Positions 1 to 9,755 of a stretch of DNA of 43,348 nucleotides are shown piece by piece. The stretch covers positions 1 through 43,348 of the forward strand of contig KV919234.1 of the NCBI GenBank assembly GCA_002049455.2. The letters run 5' to 3'. This DNA comes from Porphyra umbilicalis. Taxonomy: Eukaryota > Rhodophyta > Bangiophyceae > Bangiales > Bangiaceae. The notes under the pieces were generated by a model. That model made no database searches. It was given only the letters and a program-made list of their open reading frames with translations, and was not told where the DNA came from. The translations under genes and the position numbers were made by a program. Each line of letters begins with the position of its first letter. The stretch's first letter is position 1.

Positions 1-2
1 TA

Positions 3-284
3 CTTCGTCACAAGACGATTGTTGTTTGCATCTCGGATGCGCGGAAGCGTGGTCAACTCTTCGGCGTAAGCCATCCAGTTCGCAGGGAGAACACTAGTTC
101 GCACTATGTTCACCCCGGCGCCCGTGTCAAGTACAGGGCGGCAGCTCCGCGTCACACGCATGCACGGGCCAAGCGTGGCGGCGATCTTGTAGTGCCGTGA
201 GGCACGGCGCAACAGTCTTGTTACCGTACGATTTCGCGTTCCGCCGGGCAACCCCAAGTCGGGCACCCGGCCTAGGCGTTTTTC
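3..284 (-). CDS. Retropepsin (pro) domain start, partial, probably reached by -1 frameshift from gag
   Basis: The minus-strand frame one base back from gag is open from the end of gag to the window edge. It contains VLDTGAGVNIV at about 104-137, the D-T-G-A active-site motif of the retroviral-type aspartic protease. This enzyme cleaves the Gag-Pol polyprotein and works as a homodimer. There is no ATG at its start. Just before the gag stop lies a slippery-like GAAAAAC heptamer (278-284) followed by a possible 6-bp stem, so pro is probably expressed as a Gag-Pro fusion by -1 frameshifting. The frame is recovered by translation across 1-284; the remainder lies beyond the window. Confidence 0.6.
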
Positions 285-1918
285 GAGTCGTCCACGGCGT
301 CGGCCGGATGTTCGATCTCGTCTTCTTCGACGTTACCGTCGGCAATGGCATGAACGCCGATAGGCGGTTGGCGACGCTCGCGAGGGCGATAGGATTCGGC
401 ACACTGTGCGGCGAAGTGCCCCGGCTGGTAACAATTGTAACAGATGTCAGCCCGATTGGCTTGAGGGTCGGCGGCCCGCGGGGGCGGCGGGGTGCGGACC
501 GGTGTCAACGGTCGCTCCGTCGTCGTTCGCTGGTCCTGTGTCGCGTAAGCGACTTTGATTGCCGTTGGGCGGGTCATCTTGAGCTGCAAGCGCAGCTTGT
601 TGGTGCCGTCCCAGTACATCTGGGCGGTAGCTACAGTCTCGGAGAGAGTCTGAGCAGGGAATTGGTCATTCAAGACCCGCACGTGCGCTTGCACAAGGTC
701 TGAAAGACAAGTGATGAAGACGTCATTGACGTCTTGGATGTCGAACAAACCGTTCAGGAGGTCGCATTGCGTTTCCACGCGGTGACCAAAGGCCGTGGGC
801 GCCTCGTTGTTTTTTTGCTTCATCGTAATGATGTCTTGGTATGCGTCAGCCATAGTTGCGTGTGTCGCATACATCGAAAGCAGTCAGTTGACGGCATCTC
901 CGTATGTACGTATGGCATAACGCTTACATCCGAGGGTGCTGTTAAGCGCGCCGAAGAAAGCCATCTTGGCGTTGCCGGCTGGCCGACAGACCATGAGCGG
1001 AAGGGCTTGACCGTGCGTCAGCCCAGCCGCGTCGCACGCGCGGCGAAAGGTCGTCAAGAACGTGAAGATGCCCAAGGGCAGGGCTCCCGTGAATGGCTAT
1101 TTCCCATGGAACGCTCCGTCTAAACGTTTGTTGAGACGATGCGACCGTTGTGCCTCCTTAGGCGTATACGTCAGTTGACAGCGGATCAGGAAGTACGTCC
1201 TGTAGTCCAGGAGTGTCTTGAAGCGGCTATTAGCCGGGCGGATCACCTTGATCCTATCGGCTTTTTCAAGTCGCTCCTTCCGTTTGGTGGGGGTCGCGGG
1301 GCGCTTGCACGCGGCCGCGTCCGACTCGCTCGAGCTGTCGCTCGGTGAGGACCCACTTGGGGGCGAAGGCGGGCCTGGCGCCCCGTGGCCATCGTCCGAA
1401 GAGGACGTGTCCGTCGCGTTGGGGTTGTCGTCGTCTGACGACGTCGGGCTTGACCCAGAGGCGGAATCATCGGCAGATGAGGAAGGCGCGGCGTTAGCCG
1501 GATGGTACTTGCGGACGGACTTGTCTTCAGTCACCTTGCTTGTCTTCTTGACATTCTTGGTCTTGTCGCCCGACTGGCGGCGAGACTTAGCCACACGGCG
1601 TTCCTCCTCGTGGGAGTCGACCTTACGCAGGGCCTCGAGGTCGTCGACCAACTTGTCGTTGGCTCGCGCCAGAGACTCGTCAGTCTGTTCTTGGGCCGTT
1701 AGGCGTCGCTGAAGTGCTTCAACGGCCGCCTTCAGGCTCTCCACCACCTGTATCTGCCCGGATGTGGCTTGATCCGCAGGTATGGGAGGAGTTGGAGCAC
1801 CGTCCGTTGGGGCGTCGGAAGCGGCAGGAGTGCCTTGTCCCCCGCCCGGCGGCCGGTAGCCAGCTGGCAACTTTCCGTCTCTGGCTCGCCGAGTGCCGCA
1901 GGTACCACCAGTAGACAT
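272..1918 (-). pseudogene. LTR-retrotransposon gag, interrupted by two in-frame stops
   Basis: Three consecutive open segments share one frame: 1097-1918, 884-1075 and 272-874. They are separated only by a TAG at 1097-1099 and a TGA at 884-886. The first segment (273 aa from an ATG at 1918) has a Pro/Gly-rich head, a coiled coil at about residues 54-100 and an acidic Ser/Asp-rich stretch. The following segments carry capsid-like helical sequence. The last segment ends with one CCHC zinc knuckle, CYNCYQPGHFAAQC (spacing C-x2-C-x4-H-x4-C), at 401-442, which would bind genomic RNA. It ends at a TAG at 272-274. The clean single-base stops suggest a recently decayed copy or, less likely, suppressed stops. 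Confidence 0.75.
278..284 (-). promoter_or_regulatory. Candidate -1 ribosomal frameshift site at the gag-pro junction
   Basis: On the minus strand the gag frame reads TCG AAA AAC GCC TAG. Slipping back one base on GAAAAAC enters the protease frame directly, without an intervening stop. A GCCGGG/CCCGGC stem could form a few bases downstream, the usual place for a stimulatory structure. The first base of the heptamer is G rather than A, so it is not a perfect X-XXY-YYZ site. Function is inferred. Confidence 0.4.
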
Positions 1919-2128
1919 TCTGGGACCTGAACAAAGTGTTCCGACCTGGCTAACGCCCTGCGCGCGAACGTCGAAGATCTCAACCGTGATGCCCCCGGCA
2001 CCACGCCCACAAGTCGATGGCTTACGCCCCGCGCGCCAAGCGACCGTATCGACACCGGCACTATTCCACGAGGCAGCAAGAAAGTTCTCGGGAACACCGT
2101 GCCGCGAAACACGGTGAAGGCGACGGTA

Positions 2129-2146
2129 TCCCTTGCTGCTCCACCA
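2129..2146 (-). other. Candidate primer-binding site of the LTR retrotransposon
   Basis: On the minus strand TGGTGGAGCAGCAAGGGA starts four bases inside the proposed LTR end. Its complement ends in ...CCACCA, as a tRNA 3' end with its CCA tail would. The matching tRNA species cannot be identified from the window alone. Confidence 0.4.
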
Positions 2147-2150
2147 AAAG

Positions 2151-2543
2151 TGGTATTAATAACGTTAGTTCAATTACCAGTGTACTGAGACCGACCGTAG
2201 CCAAACAATAAAGCGAGTTCTATCGCCGTCGCGACGAGGAAGAAAGACCTTCTGTTGAAGGGCATCCGATGGGCAGCCGGGTGGTGCCAACGACGGCGAC
2301 CCCGGACCCACGGTAATTTACTACAAACGAGGGCACCGGTCGATCGACCGTCCGATCACAAGCGATCGTAATGAGTGCCGGCAGACAGATAAGATAGGCA
2401 AGCAAACAACAATAAAAAATGAACAATGCGGAAGTAACCCCGCAAAGGGCGTGGCACAGGCCAATTCCCACAATACATGGGCTTTGGCCCGTCAAGCAGG
2501 CTACTTGTGGCCAACTGTCAGTTGGGAGCTGAGATACGTTACA
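2151..2543 (-). repeat. Probable 5' LTR (393 bp)
   Basis: On the minus strand this block starts TGTAAC and ends TACCA, giving the usual TG...CA ends, and the primer-binding site follows four bases later. The outer end coincides exactly with the place where the transposase reading frame stops resembling its family. The partner LTR lies outside the window, so the boundary rests on end motifs and the interrupted gene. A target-site duplication, if present, would begin at 2544 (CTCCG). Confidence 0.5.
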
Positions 2544-3062
2544 CTCCGCAACATGCAAAGCCCTCTGCCGAAGAATGGCAAGAGACAAAGGCACACGCTT
2601 GCGGCCCCTCGCGCGCACATCCAGGAACCACTCCAAGAGGGACTTGTCAACCTGAGGATACTGCCCCGCTCGTGATGACGCTCGGCCGCCAGCCGCGCCC
2701 TCAGCGGCCCGTGACAGGAGGCTGTCCTTTTGCTTAATGATCTTGTAGATCCCGCTGCGGTCGTACTTGTTATCCAGCTGCCGGCTGATGTAGTCGATCG
2801 TCCGGCCCGCCGCATGCCAGCCAATAACACGCAGTTTCGTGTCCAACGTCATCGGCGTGCGGCGCCGGCGAGCGCCTCCGATGCACCGGGCCGGCGCGCG
2901 CGACGCAGACGGGGATGACAAGACAGGATTGGCCGTCACGGCCGCGGCCCGCGCGGCCGCCCTCACGCTCTTGGCGTGCTCCGCAGACAATGCCTGGCTA
3001 TGGTCCGCCAAGACTGCCTCAGCCGCGGCAGCGGCGGCATCAATAGCATTGGAGAGTGTCAT
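2544..3062 (-). pseudogene. CENP-B/Tc5-like transposase, N-terminal DNA-binding part, cut off by an LTR insertion
   Basis: The ATG at 3062 opens a protein starting MTLSNAID. After an Ala-rich head it has a psq/CENP-B-type helix-turn-helix (TLDTKLRVIGWHAAG ... SGIYKIIKQKDSLL), then the start of a second HTH of the CENPB/Tc5 type (VDKSLLEWFLDVRARG ... ILRQRALHVAE). In this family the two HTHs bind the terminal repeats and a DDE catalytic domain follows. Here family resemblance ends at ALHVAE, exactly where the LTR begins at 2543. The frame then runs on through the LTR to a stop at 2220 with unrelated residues. The DDE domain should lie on the far side of the retrotransposon, outside the window. 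Confidence 0.65.
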
Positions 3063-5078
3063 GGTGGTATGAGGATCGCCGTGGGTACGAGTGGTGCGGT
3101 ACGGTGGGTAGGGAGAGGAGCATAGGTGTGGTCGGTGCAGACTCATCACGCCTAAGTCGGCTGGATCGGCTTGGCCGTCAGCGCAGCTCCGATCGCACAC
3201 GGCAGGGGTTATATCCTGATGCGTGGAGTTCAAGTAAATCGTTTTGTGTTAAATCAAGGACAAAAATCGGGTTTCAAGTGCGTTTTAAGTTCACATTCCT
3301 CGATCTCTCGGGCTGCGTGGTGCCTCCGTGGTCCCGGTTATATCCACTGTGGATATAAACGGGACGGATATAACTGAATAATGACTGTACTGTGCAGCTC
3401 CGCTTTCTTTCGTACTGACAGTCATTCGTGGCCCCGACGCTCAGAGCGACATCTGTGGGCGTGCCACGCATACGAGGGCAGTCGTCACAGGTTGGTGGCA
3501 AGATTTTTTTGGACGTCTGATAGCCGATTTTCAGGGCTCCTTTCGGTTGGGACAGCAGCAGTTCCTAGCTGCTGGGTCAGCAGCCTGCTCGTTGTCGGAG
3601 GTCGTCGAGTTTTGACCGGCACTTGACAGTGTCGCGTCTATACTTATCTGAGCAGAAATTACAGTTTGCGCCCCGAAAGCGCCCCTTCCCGTACGGGGCG
3701 CGTGGCGCTTACGCACAGAAATCGCACTGTGAAGCGCGCCCTCAAATCGCCCTTAAGCGCGCCCCGAGATGCGTTTAGCAACCCTAGCCATGTGCACACA
3801 AGCCACCGAGGGATAACGGCCCGTCAGCGCAACCACACACAGCCACACACTCAGGGCGCAATATGAAATCTCCCGTCCTTTCCGGCGTGGCACGTCGCTG
3901 AATCTCGCATGCCATTGGTACACCCAAATCATCGGCCAGTGATGGCGCGAGGGTGGGAGCTCAACAGGTATTGTCCCTGACGCAATTCTGGATCAACGAC
4001 GCCCGAAGTGGATCACCAGAATCGTCGATTCCAGCTCGTTTGCCCGTTGTTTTTTCTCCCCACTGACGGCGTTGCCTCGATGTGGTACCGAACAGGTAAT
4101 AAGCGTACCTGCAAGAAGCTACAGGGAAGACGCAACTTTTGGTGCCAGTTGCACTCGCAGGCTCGAAGAAAAAGGGCAGTGATCGATGGGTTGAGCGCAT
4201 AAAGCGCTTCTAAGCTTCGAAGTTCCCGAAACATTTCGGATCAAGTCGATCGATCGGGATCAAGCTTGCACTTGCGTGTCCGGTCGCCCTTTCACGCCGG
4301 TGGCGGCAGTCTGCGAGCGCGCGTGCCCATTCTCGCTGAAGCCTGCACTCCTCAGGCCGCCAGATGCCCGCAGAGGCATTGAGCGAGCCCTTCTCCCCCC
4401 AGCACCACCTGCGACAGACGCCTCGTGGCACACGGGCGACCACCCAGCCGCGCTTTCCGACCGAGTCGGCCACCTCGCCCAACTTGAGACGTGCGTCTGC
4501 TGCTTGCAGGCGGCAACACACCGCCACTCACCGCCCATCACAACCCTCCCATCACTTCACTACCTGCCCTCCCCCTCCGACCAGCGACCCCCCCCCCCCA
4601 AACCACGCGCCCCCCGCCTACCTTTCCCGCCTCACCACCTTTCCCACACGCTCCGCCAAGACTGGCCGGTGCCAGTCGTCAACTACCCCCTGCCCCCCAT
4701 CGCCGCCGACTCACCCGCCCGTCCAAGCCGCGTTGCCTCGCCGTCCCCGCCGCCTTGCTCCCCGTCGCCACCGCCTCGCCCGCCCGTCCAAGACGCGTTT
4801 CCCCGCCGTCGCCGCCGCCTCACCCCCCCGTCGCCGCCGCCTTGCCCGCCGTCGCCGCCGCCTCGCCCCGCCGTCGCCGACCGCCGGCGACGGCCACAGC
4901 GTCGCTCTCCGCGGTCAAGCTGCCGGCATCTTCCCCCCACCGGCGGCAGCTGCCAAGGTTCGAAAAACGTCTAGGGGGGGGCGGGGGGGAAGAAGGCGGA
5001 GGGGAGCCGCGCGGGAGGAAGGGACGGAAGGAAGGGGATGGTGTCGGTGGGCGATGGCGCTTGGCGCGGAACAGCAGC
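3063..5078. other. Intergenic: short palindrome, then C-rich low-complexity DNA
   Basis: No recognisable gene. It holds the upstream side of the transposase with a near-perfect palindrome at 3331-3365. At 3961-4050 a stretch (AATCGTCGATTC followed by CAGCTCGTTTGC) resembles the right end of the 887-bp element at about 9717-9742. From about 4520 to 4960 lies CCGCCGTCGCC-type low-complexity DNA, open in several frames on both strands without a protein-like composition. Confidence 0.5.
3331..3365. repeat. 17-bp inverted repeat with 1-bp spacer
   Basis: GTCCCGGTTATATCCAC, one T, then GTGGATATAAACGGGAC; the arms pair with one mismatch. It lies about 270 bp upstream of the CENP-B-like transposase ATG and contains TATAAA on the plus strand. 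It could be the terminal repeat region of that transposon or a promoter-proximal binding site. Confidence 0.5.
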
Positions 5079-5535
5079 GCAGCAGGCCCAAAACCGTCGT
5101 CAAGAGCACGTCTGCTTTTGCGTGTTTCGGACGAACATATTATCTGCAAACCGCCCTGGGGCTCTGTCAAGGCTCGTTTTTTCCCGAAAAGGCGCCAAAA
5201 TCATCTGTTCGCCGGGATAGATGCATCTTCACTCGTGAAGAGAGAGACACAGCATAAGACGTATACACTTCCCCCTTCCAGAAAGAGAGAGAGACGGAGA
5301 AGCATCTATGGCCCTACCAGCAGGCGCAATGCGTGGAGTGAGGAAACGATTCCTGTTCTCGCAAACACAAATATGCAAGGACCTCGCATGGGATGGCCTC
5401 CGAGAGCCTGTCAAGGAGGGTCGATCTGTTTTTTGCACAGGAATTCGGTTTCTTCAAACAGGAACACGGGCCTCCAAGAGGCTCAACACAGGCAAAAACA
5501 GACGTGCTTTTGACGACGGTTCTGGGCCCGCTGCG
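5079..5535. repeat. Long imperfect inverted repeat, arms about 50 bp
   Basis: Left arm 5079-5126 and right arm 5486-5535 are reverse complements at most positions; both contain an ACCGTCGTCAA/TTGACGACGGT core and a GCACGTCTG/CAGACGTGC core. About 360 bp separates the arms and holds no convincing gene. This is the architecture of a small foldback or non-autonomous DNA element. Confidence 0.55.
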
Positions 5536-5983
5536 CAGGCGTCCGCGTGGCCGACCATCGATGCACAGGACTCGATCGGACTGCTCAGAATCATGATCGC
5601 CATCAGTTATCAAGTAGCCTTTGTAATCAATCCAGTTTTGAGTGATCCATCTTCGCGTCGCTGGAGTAACAAAATACATCAATGAAACACAACTTCGGCC
5701 TACAGAAAGGGCAAGAAAAACAACAAAAGGCAGCACCCTCCGTTAAAAAAAGAACGCTCTCCTCACGGCCTTCTCATATCTGCCTTCAGATCTCTTTTCT
5801 GACAACATCCCACGACGCTATGCTCCATAGCGAGAAAAGTGATCCCAACATGCGTCAGGGACAATACCTGTCATCCCCCGCCGGGGTGCAGAGATTCACA
5901 GCCAGATCGCGACCGTGGGGCGGCATCCTTTGGATGATGATACAGCCCAATGGGTAGGGGGATCACCATAACCGTTGACTGTA
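5536..5983. other. Intergenic, nothing recognised
   Basis: Lower GC than the surrounding DNA. No gene, RNA or repeat was recognised between the foldback repeat and the MITE. Confidence 0.4.
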
Positions 5984-6366
5984 GGGTTGCTGAGAACGCC
6001 CATGGCGTCGTTAAGGGCGTCATTACGGGCGTCACCAGGGCGTCATTTGAGCGTCGTGCGCCCCTAACGCCCCAACTCAAAACGGCGTCAGCAAGGCGTC
6101 ACGAAGAGAAAGACTTCAGGGAGGCCTTCACGATTCAGCAGGTGGCGGCTGTGCACCTTGGTTGGGGACAGGCACCCAGTTTTGAAACAGAAAATGACAT
6201 ATGAGTGCACAGTATGGGTGCCACTTGAGTTGAATGGAAAACACTGAGGGTGCTATTTACTTGGGGCGTCATACGGGCGTTTTGGCTTCCTAATGGGGCG
6301 TCAGTAAGGCGCTTTATCCGTCGCGCGCCCCTGGCGCCCCCCAAATAGGGGCGTCGTGTGCAACCC
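5984..6366. mobile_element. MITE-like element with TA flanks (383 bp)
   Basis: It starts GGGTTGC directly after TA (5982-5983) and ends GCAACCC directly before TA (6367-6368). The terminal arms also share ACGCCC after a 5-bp divergent block. Inside, near each end, are clustered GGCGTC/GACGCC motifs (about 6000-6100 and 6260-6360), which look like subterminal binding repeats. There is no coding capacity. The TA flanks fit a Tc1/mariner- or PIF-type transposase acting in trans. Confidence 0.55.
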
Positions 6367-7143
6367 TAAAGTAGTCTCTTCTACCGGGGTACTCAATTGA
6401 TCCTTTTCCGCTCATTTGATTCTCATTTTCAGCGTCTGTGTTCGAGCACTTCCCGTTGTCTGCTGTCCATTCTGACGCCAGGAATGAACTCAGCATGGTC
6501 TGTTTAGCCCTAGGGAAACTGGGGTACATTCTGCTAAGCGAAAAAGTCACTATGGGGCGCCATTTTTGGGGCGCCCTGGGGCGGTTCCCGCCACTTCCAG
6601 GGACCTCAAATGCCGCCATCTGTCCGCGCTGTGCCCTGTTCTGGATGCGCGCGCGCGCAATATCCTCCACCATTGCGTCTGCCTGAGACGTGGGCACGCT
6701 TGGACGCCCCCCATGGTGCCAACCTGCTAGTGTCTGTCGTACGAGGGGGCTCACTTGCCAGGGAACAGTGAGCCTCGGCATGGTATGTAAACAACCCCTT
6801 CTCTTGACTTACGTATTCATCTCACGCTGAGAGCGAGAGAAAAGGGCCGGAGATGGGGCCAACATGGGCCAGTTCATACAGCGTTGCAAGACGAAATCGT
6901 CGTTTTTTGTGCTTTTTGAGGGGGGGGGGGGGGGGGGCAGGTTGACGTCGGGCGTGCTAGAATGGACTTTCTTGATACATTTTTGACGCGCTTCTTTCGT
7001 AGCAGGTAAGTTAAGGGGGTTTCCTCCCCGCAACACTCGGGTCCATTCTTGAGATGCTCATGGTCTCACGGGGAAGAGCAACGAAGCGGGTTTGTACAGC
7101 CGTTCTCCCAAGAATCCCGCACTCCAACTGTTGCAAAAGAGTT
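6367..7143. other. Intergenic with an 18-base G run
   Basis: No supported gene. At 6391-6425 a CAATTGATCC ... CTCATTTGATTCTCATT stretch resembles the subterminal motifs of the element at 8869-9755. An 18-base G homopolymer occupies 6920-6937. Confidence 0.4.
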
Positions 7144-7220
7144 CCCTGGCCTTTAGGACAGGGTGCTCTCAAAGTGTAGTGATGCACACATATACTTAGA
7201 TCACGGGACATGCTCTCCGT
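7144..7220 (+). repeat. Dispersed repeat terminus, copy 1
   Basis: Begins with the hairpin-like CCCTGGCCTTTAGGACAGGG and continues through GCTCTCAAAGTGTAGTGATG and CACACATA. An inverted copy lies at 30233-30284, and a third copy of the hairpin alone at 12484-12503. The shared sharp end suggests the terminus of a mobile element family. Confidence 0.6.
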
Positions 7221-8157
7221 TTCAGAGGTGGCAGTCTGCATTCGTGTCCTCAGGGATCTGAGGGCGTGTCGACGTTGGAAGGGTCGCGATGACGCTGAAA
7301 GCGAATAGAGTTACGCGGCTGAGGCCCGTTCGCAGCACGTTTCGCAGTTCCGCGGGGCCCGCGGAACCGGCGTGCAATATCTGCGAAAGAACACGCGGGC
7401 ACCAGACAGAGCGTTACTGTATTTACGAGGCACGCGAGCCAAGTACATTCCCAGTACGATCCAATTGAATGATATCAATACTTTCAATACTGGCCTGGAC
7501 GTTCTAGATGGCCACCTTCGCACCGACTCGTACCACGATGTACCCGCCAGTTTGGCAGACTGCCTCCGCGACGCATGTCGATATGGTGTCTGCGACCATG
7601 TGTCCTCGGCGTGTTTTATCCTCTCCATCCCCTGGCTTAAGCACTCGTTCTGATATTGACGACGTGCAGGCCCGCGACAGGGCTCCTGCGCCATGCGCAC
7701 GCCAGCGGATGCCGTCGTCGACCTGGTTGGCTTTTTGAGCTTTTGTCTTTCACATCGCAGGCGATATCATTCTTGTCGCACAGCTCTGGCCATGTGATAC
7801 TGGGGAGGCGGTAGCAACATTGACATCTGTGACGTATTTCGCGTGCACGCCGCCACGCTGTACCAGTCAGTCTGTCGGAGGACCTTGCTGTGTCAGCAGC
7901 GACCGCAGCCGCTCGGCAGGAATATAAGAGGCTGTGGTTGGTTGGTGAACAGGTGGAAGGGATGTTGTTGACGTAGGGGCAAGACACAAGAATGGGTTCC
8001 GCGAGGCGAAGTGACGAGAGTGGTTTGTCAGACGGGCTGATGCGGTCGCCGCCGGTCACAGGGACAGAATTGGGGGCTGGATAGAGACAAATTGATCTTC
8101 AAATAGTAAAATTACTGATGTCAACTCTTGCGCCTTCGCCGGAACTACGTGCAGCGC
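7221..8157. other. Intergenic, no supported gene
   Basis: Several ORFs of 75-140 codons occur on both strands (for example 7311-7700 minus and 7372-7653 plus). None shows a recognisable domain or a consistent start, so none is called. Confidence 0.4.
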
Positions 8158-8222
8158 GGTGCATCCCGGGGTTGTCAACATACGCGGCGCGGCCGCGTAT
8201 GTTGACAAATCGGGGATGCACC
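8158..8222. repeat. 31-bp-arm hairpin
   Basis: Arms 8158-8188 and 8192-8222 pair almost perfectly around a 3-bp centre; both contain TGTCAACATACGCGG and its complement. A GGTGCATCC block forms the outer base of the stem. Likely a foldback element end or a transcribed hairpin. Confidence 0.6.
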
Positions 8223-8868
8223 GGGCTGCAGCGCACCCCGCGGCGACCGTCACGAGCCAATAGGAGCTTCGAATCGCGGGCCCCGTCTTCTGCGAAAGCG
8301 GTCTGCGAAAGGGCCTGATAAGGACTGTCCTGCCACAAGGGTCACAGGGCCCGGACGGTGCCTGCCCCCCTATCACCCCCACCGCCCCGAGTTGGGCGCG
8401 GCGACCGCGCGCACCGACTACGGGGGTTGAACGCGCCTGCGATGACTCGTGGGTGATCGTGCCTGCGCGCCGGCTTCTGTTGCGGCGGCCCATCCGCCTG
8501 CCATCTAGCGGCGAGGTTAGAGGTGCGCCGCGCGGCAGAGTGAATGCCCCTCCCGTCGGCGTCGCTCGACGCCGGCGAGCCGCCGCCGCTGCGGTGCCGG
8601 CGGCGGCACCCTTTTCCCCGCCCCACGTTTTCCCCGCCACGGCAACGTGGCTGTACGTGCTCCCATGCGCGCTCGCGGCTATGGAGTCGGCCGGCGTGCC
8701 CGGTGTCGATGCGTCGCCAAGCGCGCCACCGCCCTGAAGGCCAGGGTATTGCACGCACGTGCCGGGAATTCCAAATCGGCCTCTGCCGGGTCGTAGAGGC
8801 CGATTTGGAACTCTTTTGCAACTGGTGGAGTGCGGGATTTTAGGAAGAACGGCTGTAGGCCGTGATCA
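8223..8868. other. Intergenic, GC-rich, one perfect hairpin
   Basis: No recognised gene. ORFs on both strands at 8340-8840 have Arg/Ala-rich, low-information composition. A perfect 16-bp hairpin is at 8769-8810. Confidence 0.4.
8769..8810. repeat. Perfect 16-bp inverted repeat
   Basis: TTCCAAATCGGCCTCT at 8769-8784 and its exact complement AGAGGCCGATTTGGAA at 8795-8810, with a 10-bp loop. Confidence 0.65.
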
Positions 8869-9755
8869 CCCATTCTCATATGCAGGATCGCTGGAATCCC
8901 CGATTCTGCAGAAGCTCATTTGATCCTCAGCACAAGCTCATTTGATCCTTTTTTCCTGTAGAATAGACACTAGTTGACAGTAGAGAGCGTCGGCAAGTCG
9001 GGCGTGGGTATCAAATGTGGATAGAATGTGGGTCGCCGACCCACGTCGGATGTACCCACATCTTCCCCACATTTAGCGTCGGCAAGTGTCCAAATAACGG
9101 TTGACACGATTTGAGCTCTCCACATCTACCGCAACGGCACTGCAGCGACCTCTTTGCGAGCATCACCTTCCAATTGACCTCCACCCCCTGCACCATCACC
9201 CCTTCCCCCTTGGAGAGACGCCCCGGCCGACCATATGACAGGGCGGCGGTCGATGGAGATGGGGGATGTAGTGGGCATAGAGCGCGTTTTGGATGGAGGG
9301 GCGCCGGCAGTTAAGGGCGTTGGGGGGGGGAGGGGTGACGGCATCGGGGGGGTATGGTGCCGGTTGACAAAGGCAGCTTTTACGGTGCAAGATGATGCGC
9401 CTTCTCGATACACCCGAAAATGGAGACACAAGCGCCCGTGGTGGGCGCCAAGCCCGGGCTGAGACGAGCGGTGGTGGCACAACTAGCGCCACGTGTGTGA
9501 CCACGTGGTCCTCACCGACCGGTATTTGGCGTGGGTCGGATGACCCAGAAAGCCACAAATGGGTTCCAAATGTGGGTTACGGCTGCTACGTGGCACGAAA
9601 CGTGTCCTCGATCCACGCCGCCGACCCACATTTGACTTGCCGACGCTCTCTAGTGTCTATTCCCCTGATCGCGAGGATCAATTGATCCTCTCTTGAGGAT
9701 CAATTGATCCTCACCGAAAATCGTCGATTCTGAGCTGTTTGCATATGAGAATGGG
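8869..9755. mobile_element. Non-autonomous inverted-repeat element (887 bp)
   Basis: The left end reads CCCATTCTCATATGCA and the right end TGCATATGAGAATGGG, exact complements. Collinear complementary blocks continue inward: tandem TTGATCC motifs, GAATAGACACTAG, GAGAGCGTCGGCAAGTC, and a CAAATGTGG-type block. This gives inverted termini of roughly 150 bp with subterminal tandem repeats. The interior has no recognisable protein. The termini suggest mobilisation in trans by a transposase. Confidence 0.65.
9673..9712. repeat. Double palindrome, left of the piggyBac transposase
   Basis: Two copies of the 18-bp palindrome GAGGATCAATTGATCCTC (9673-9690 and 9695-9712), preceded by ATTCCCCTGA. The mirrored arrangement occurs at 12436-12472. 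It lies within the right terminus of the 887-bp element. Confidence 0.65.

Larger units (their letters stand above)
1..2543 (-). mobile_element. Ty3-like LTR retrotransposon, 5' portion (LTR, PBS, gag, start of pro)
   Basis: Reading right to left on the minus strand: a probable LTR (2151-2543), a tRNA-like primer-binding site (2129-2146), a leader, gag (272-1918) and the beginning of pro, which runs off the window edge. The gag has an N-terminal coiled coil and a CCHC knuckle, and pro has a DTGA aspartic-protease motif. That order and content are typical of Ty3/gypsy-type elements. Reverse transcriptase and integrase would lie outside the window, so the superfamily is inferred. The element appears to be inserted inside a transposase gene (2544-3062). 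Confidence 0.7.

Noticed and set aside
4276..5513. Three overlapping plus-strand ORFs of 230-340 codons
   Set aside because: Pro/Arg/Ser low complexity in every frame, from CCGCCGTCGCC repeats; no frame is better than another.
7372..7653. ORF with ALLYLRGTRAKYIP, briefly reminiscent of copia RNase H
   Set aside because: The following residues lack the ADWAGD and STSGY motifs expected next, so the resemblance is probably chance.
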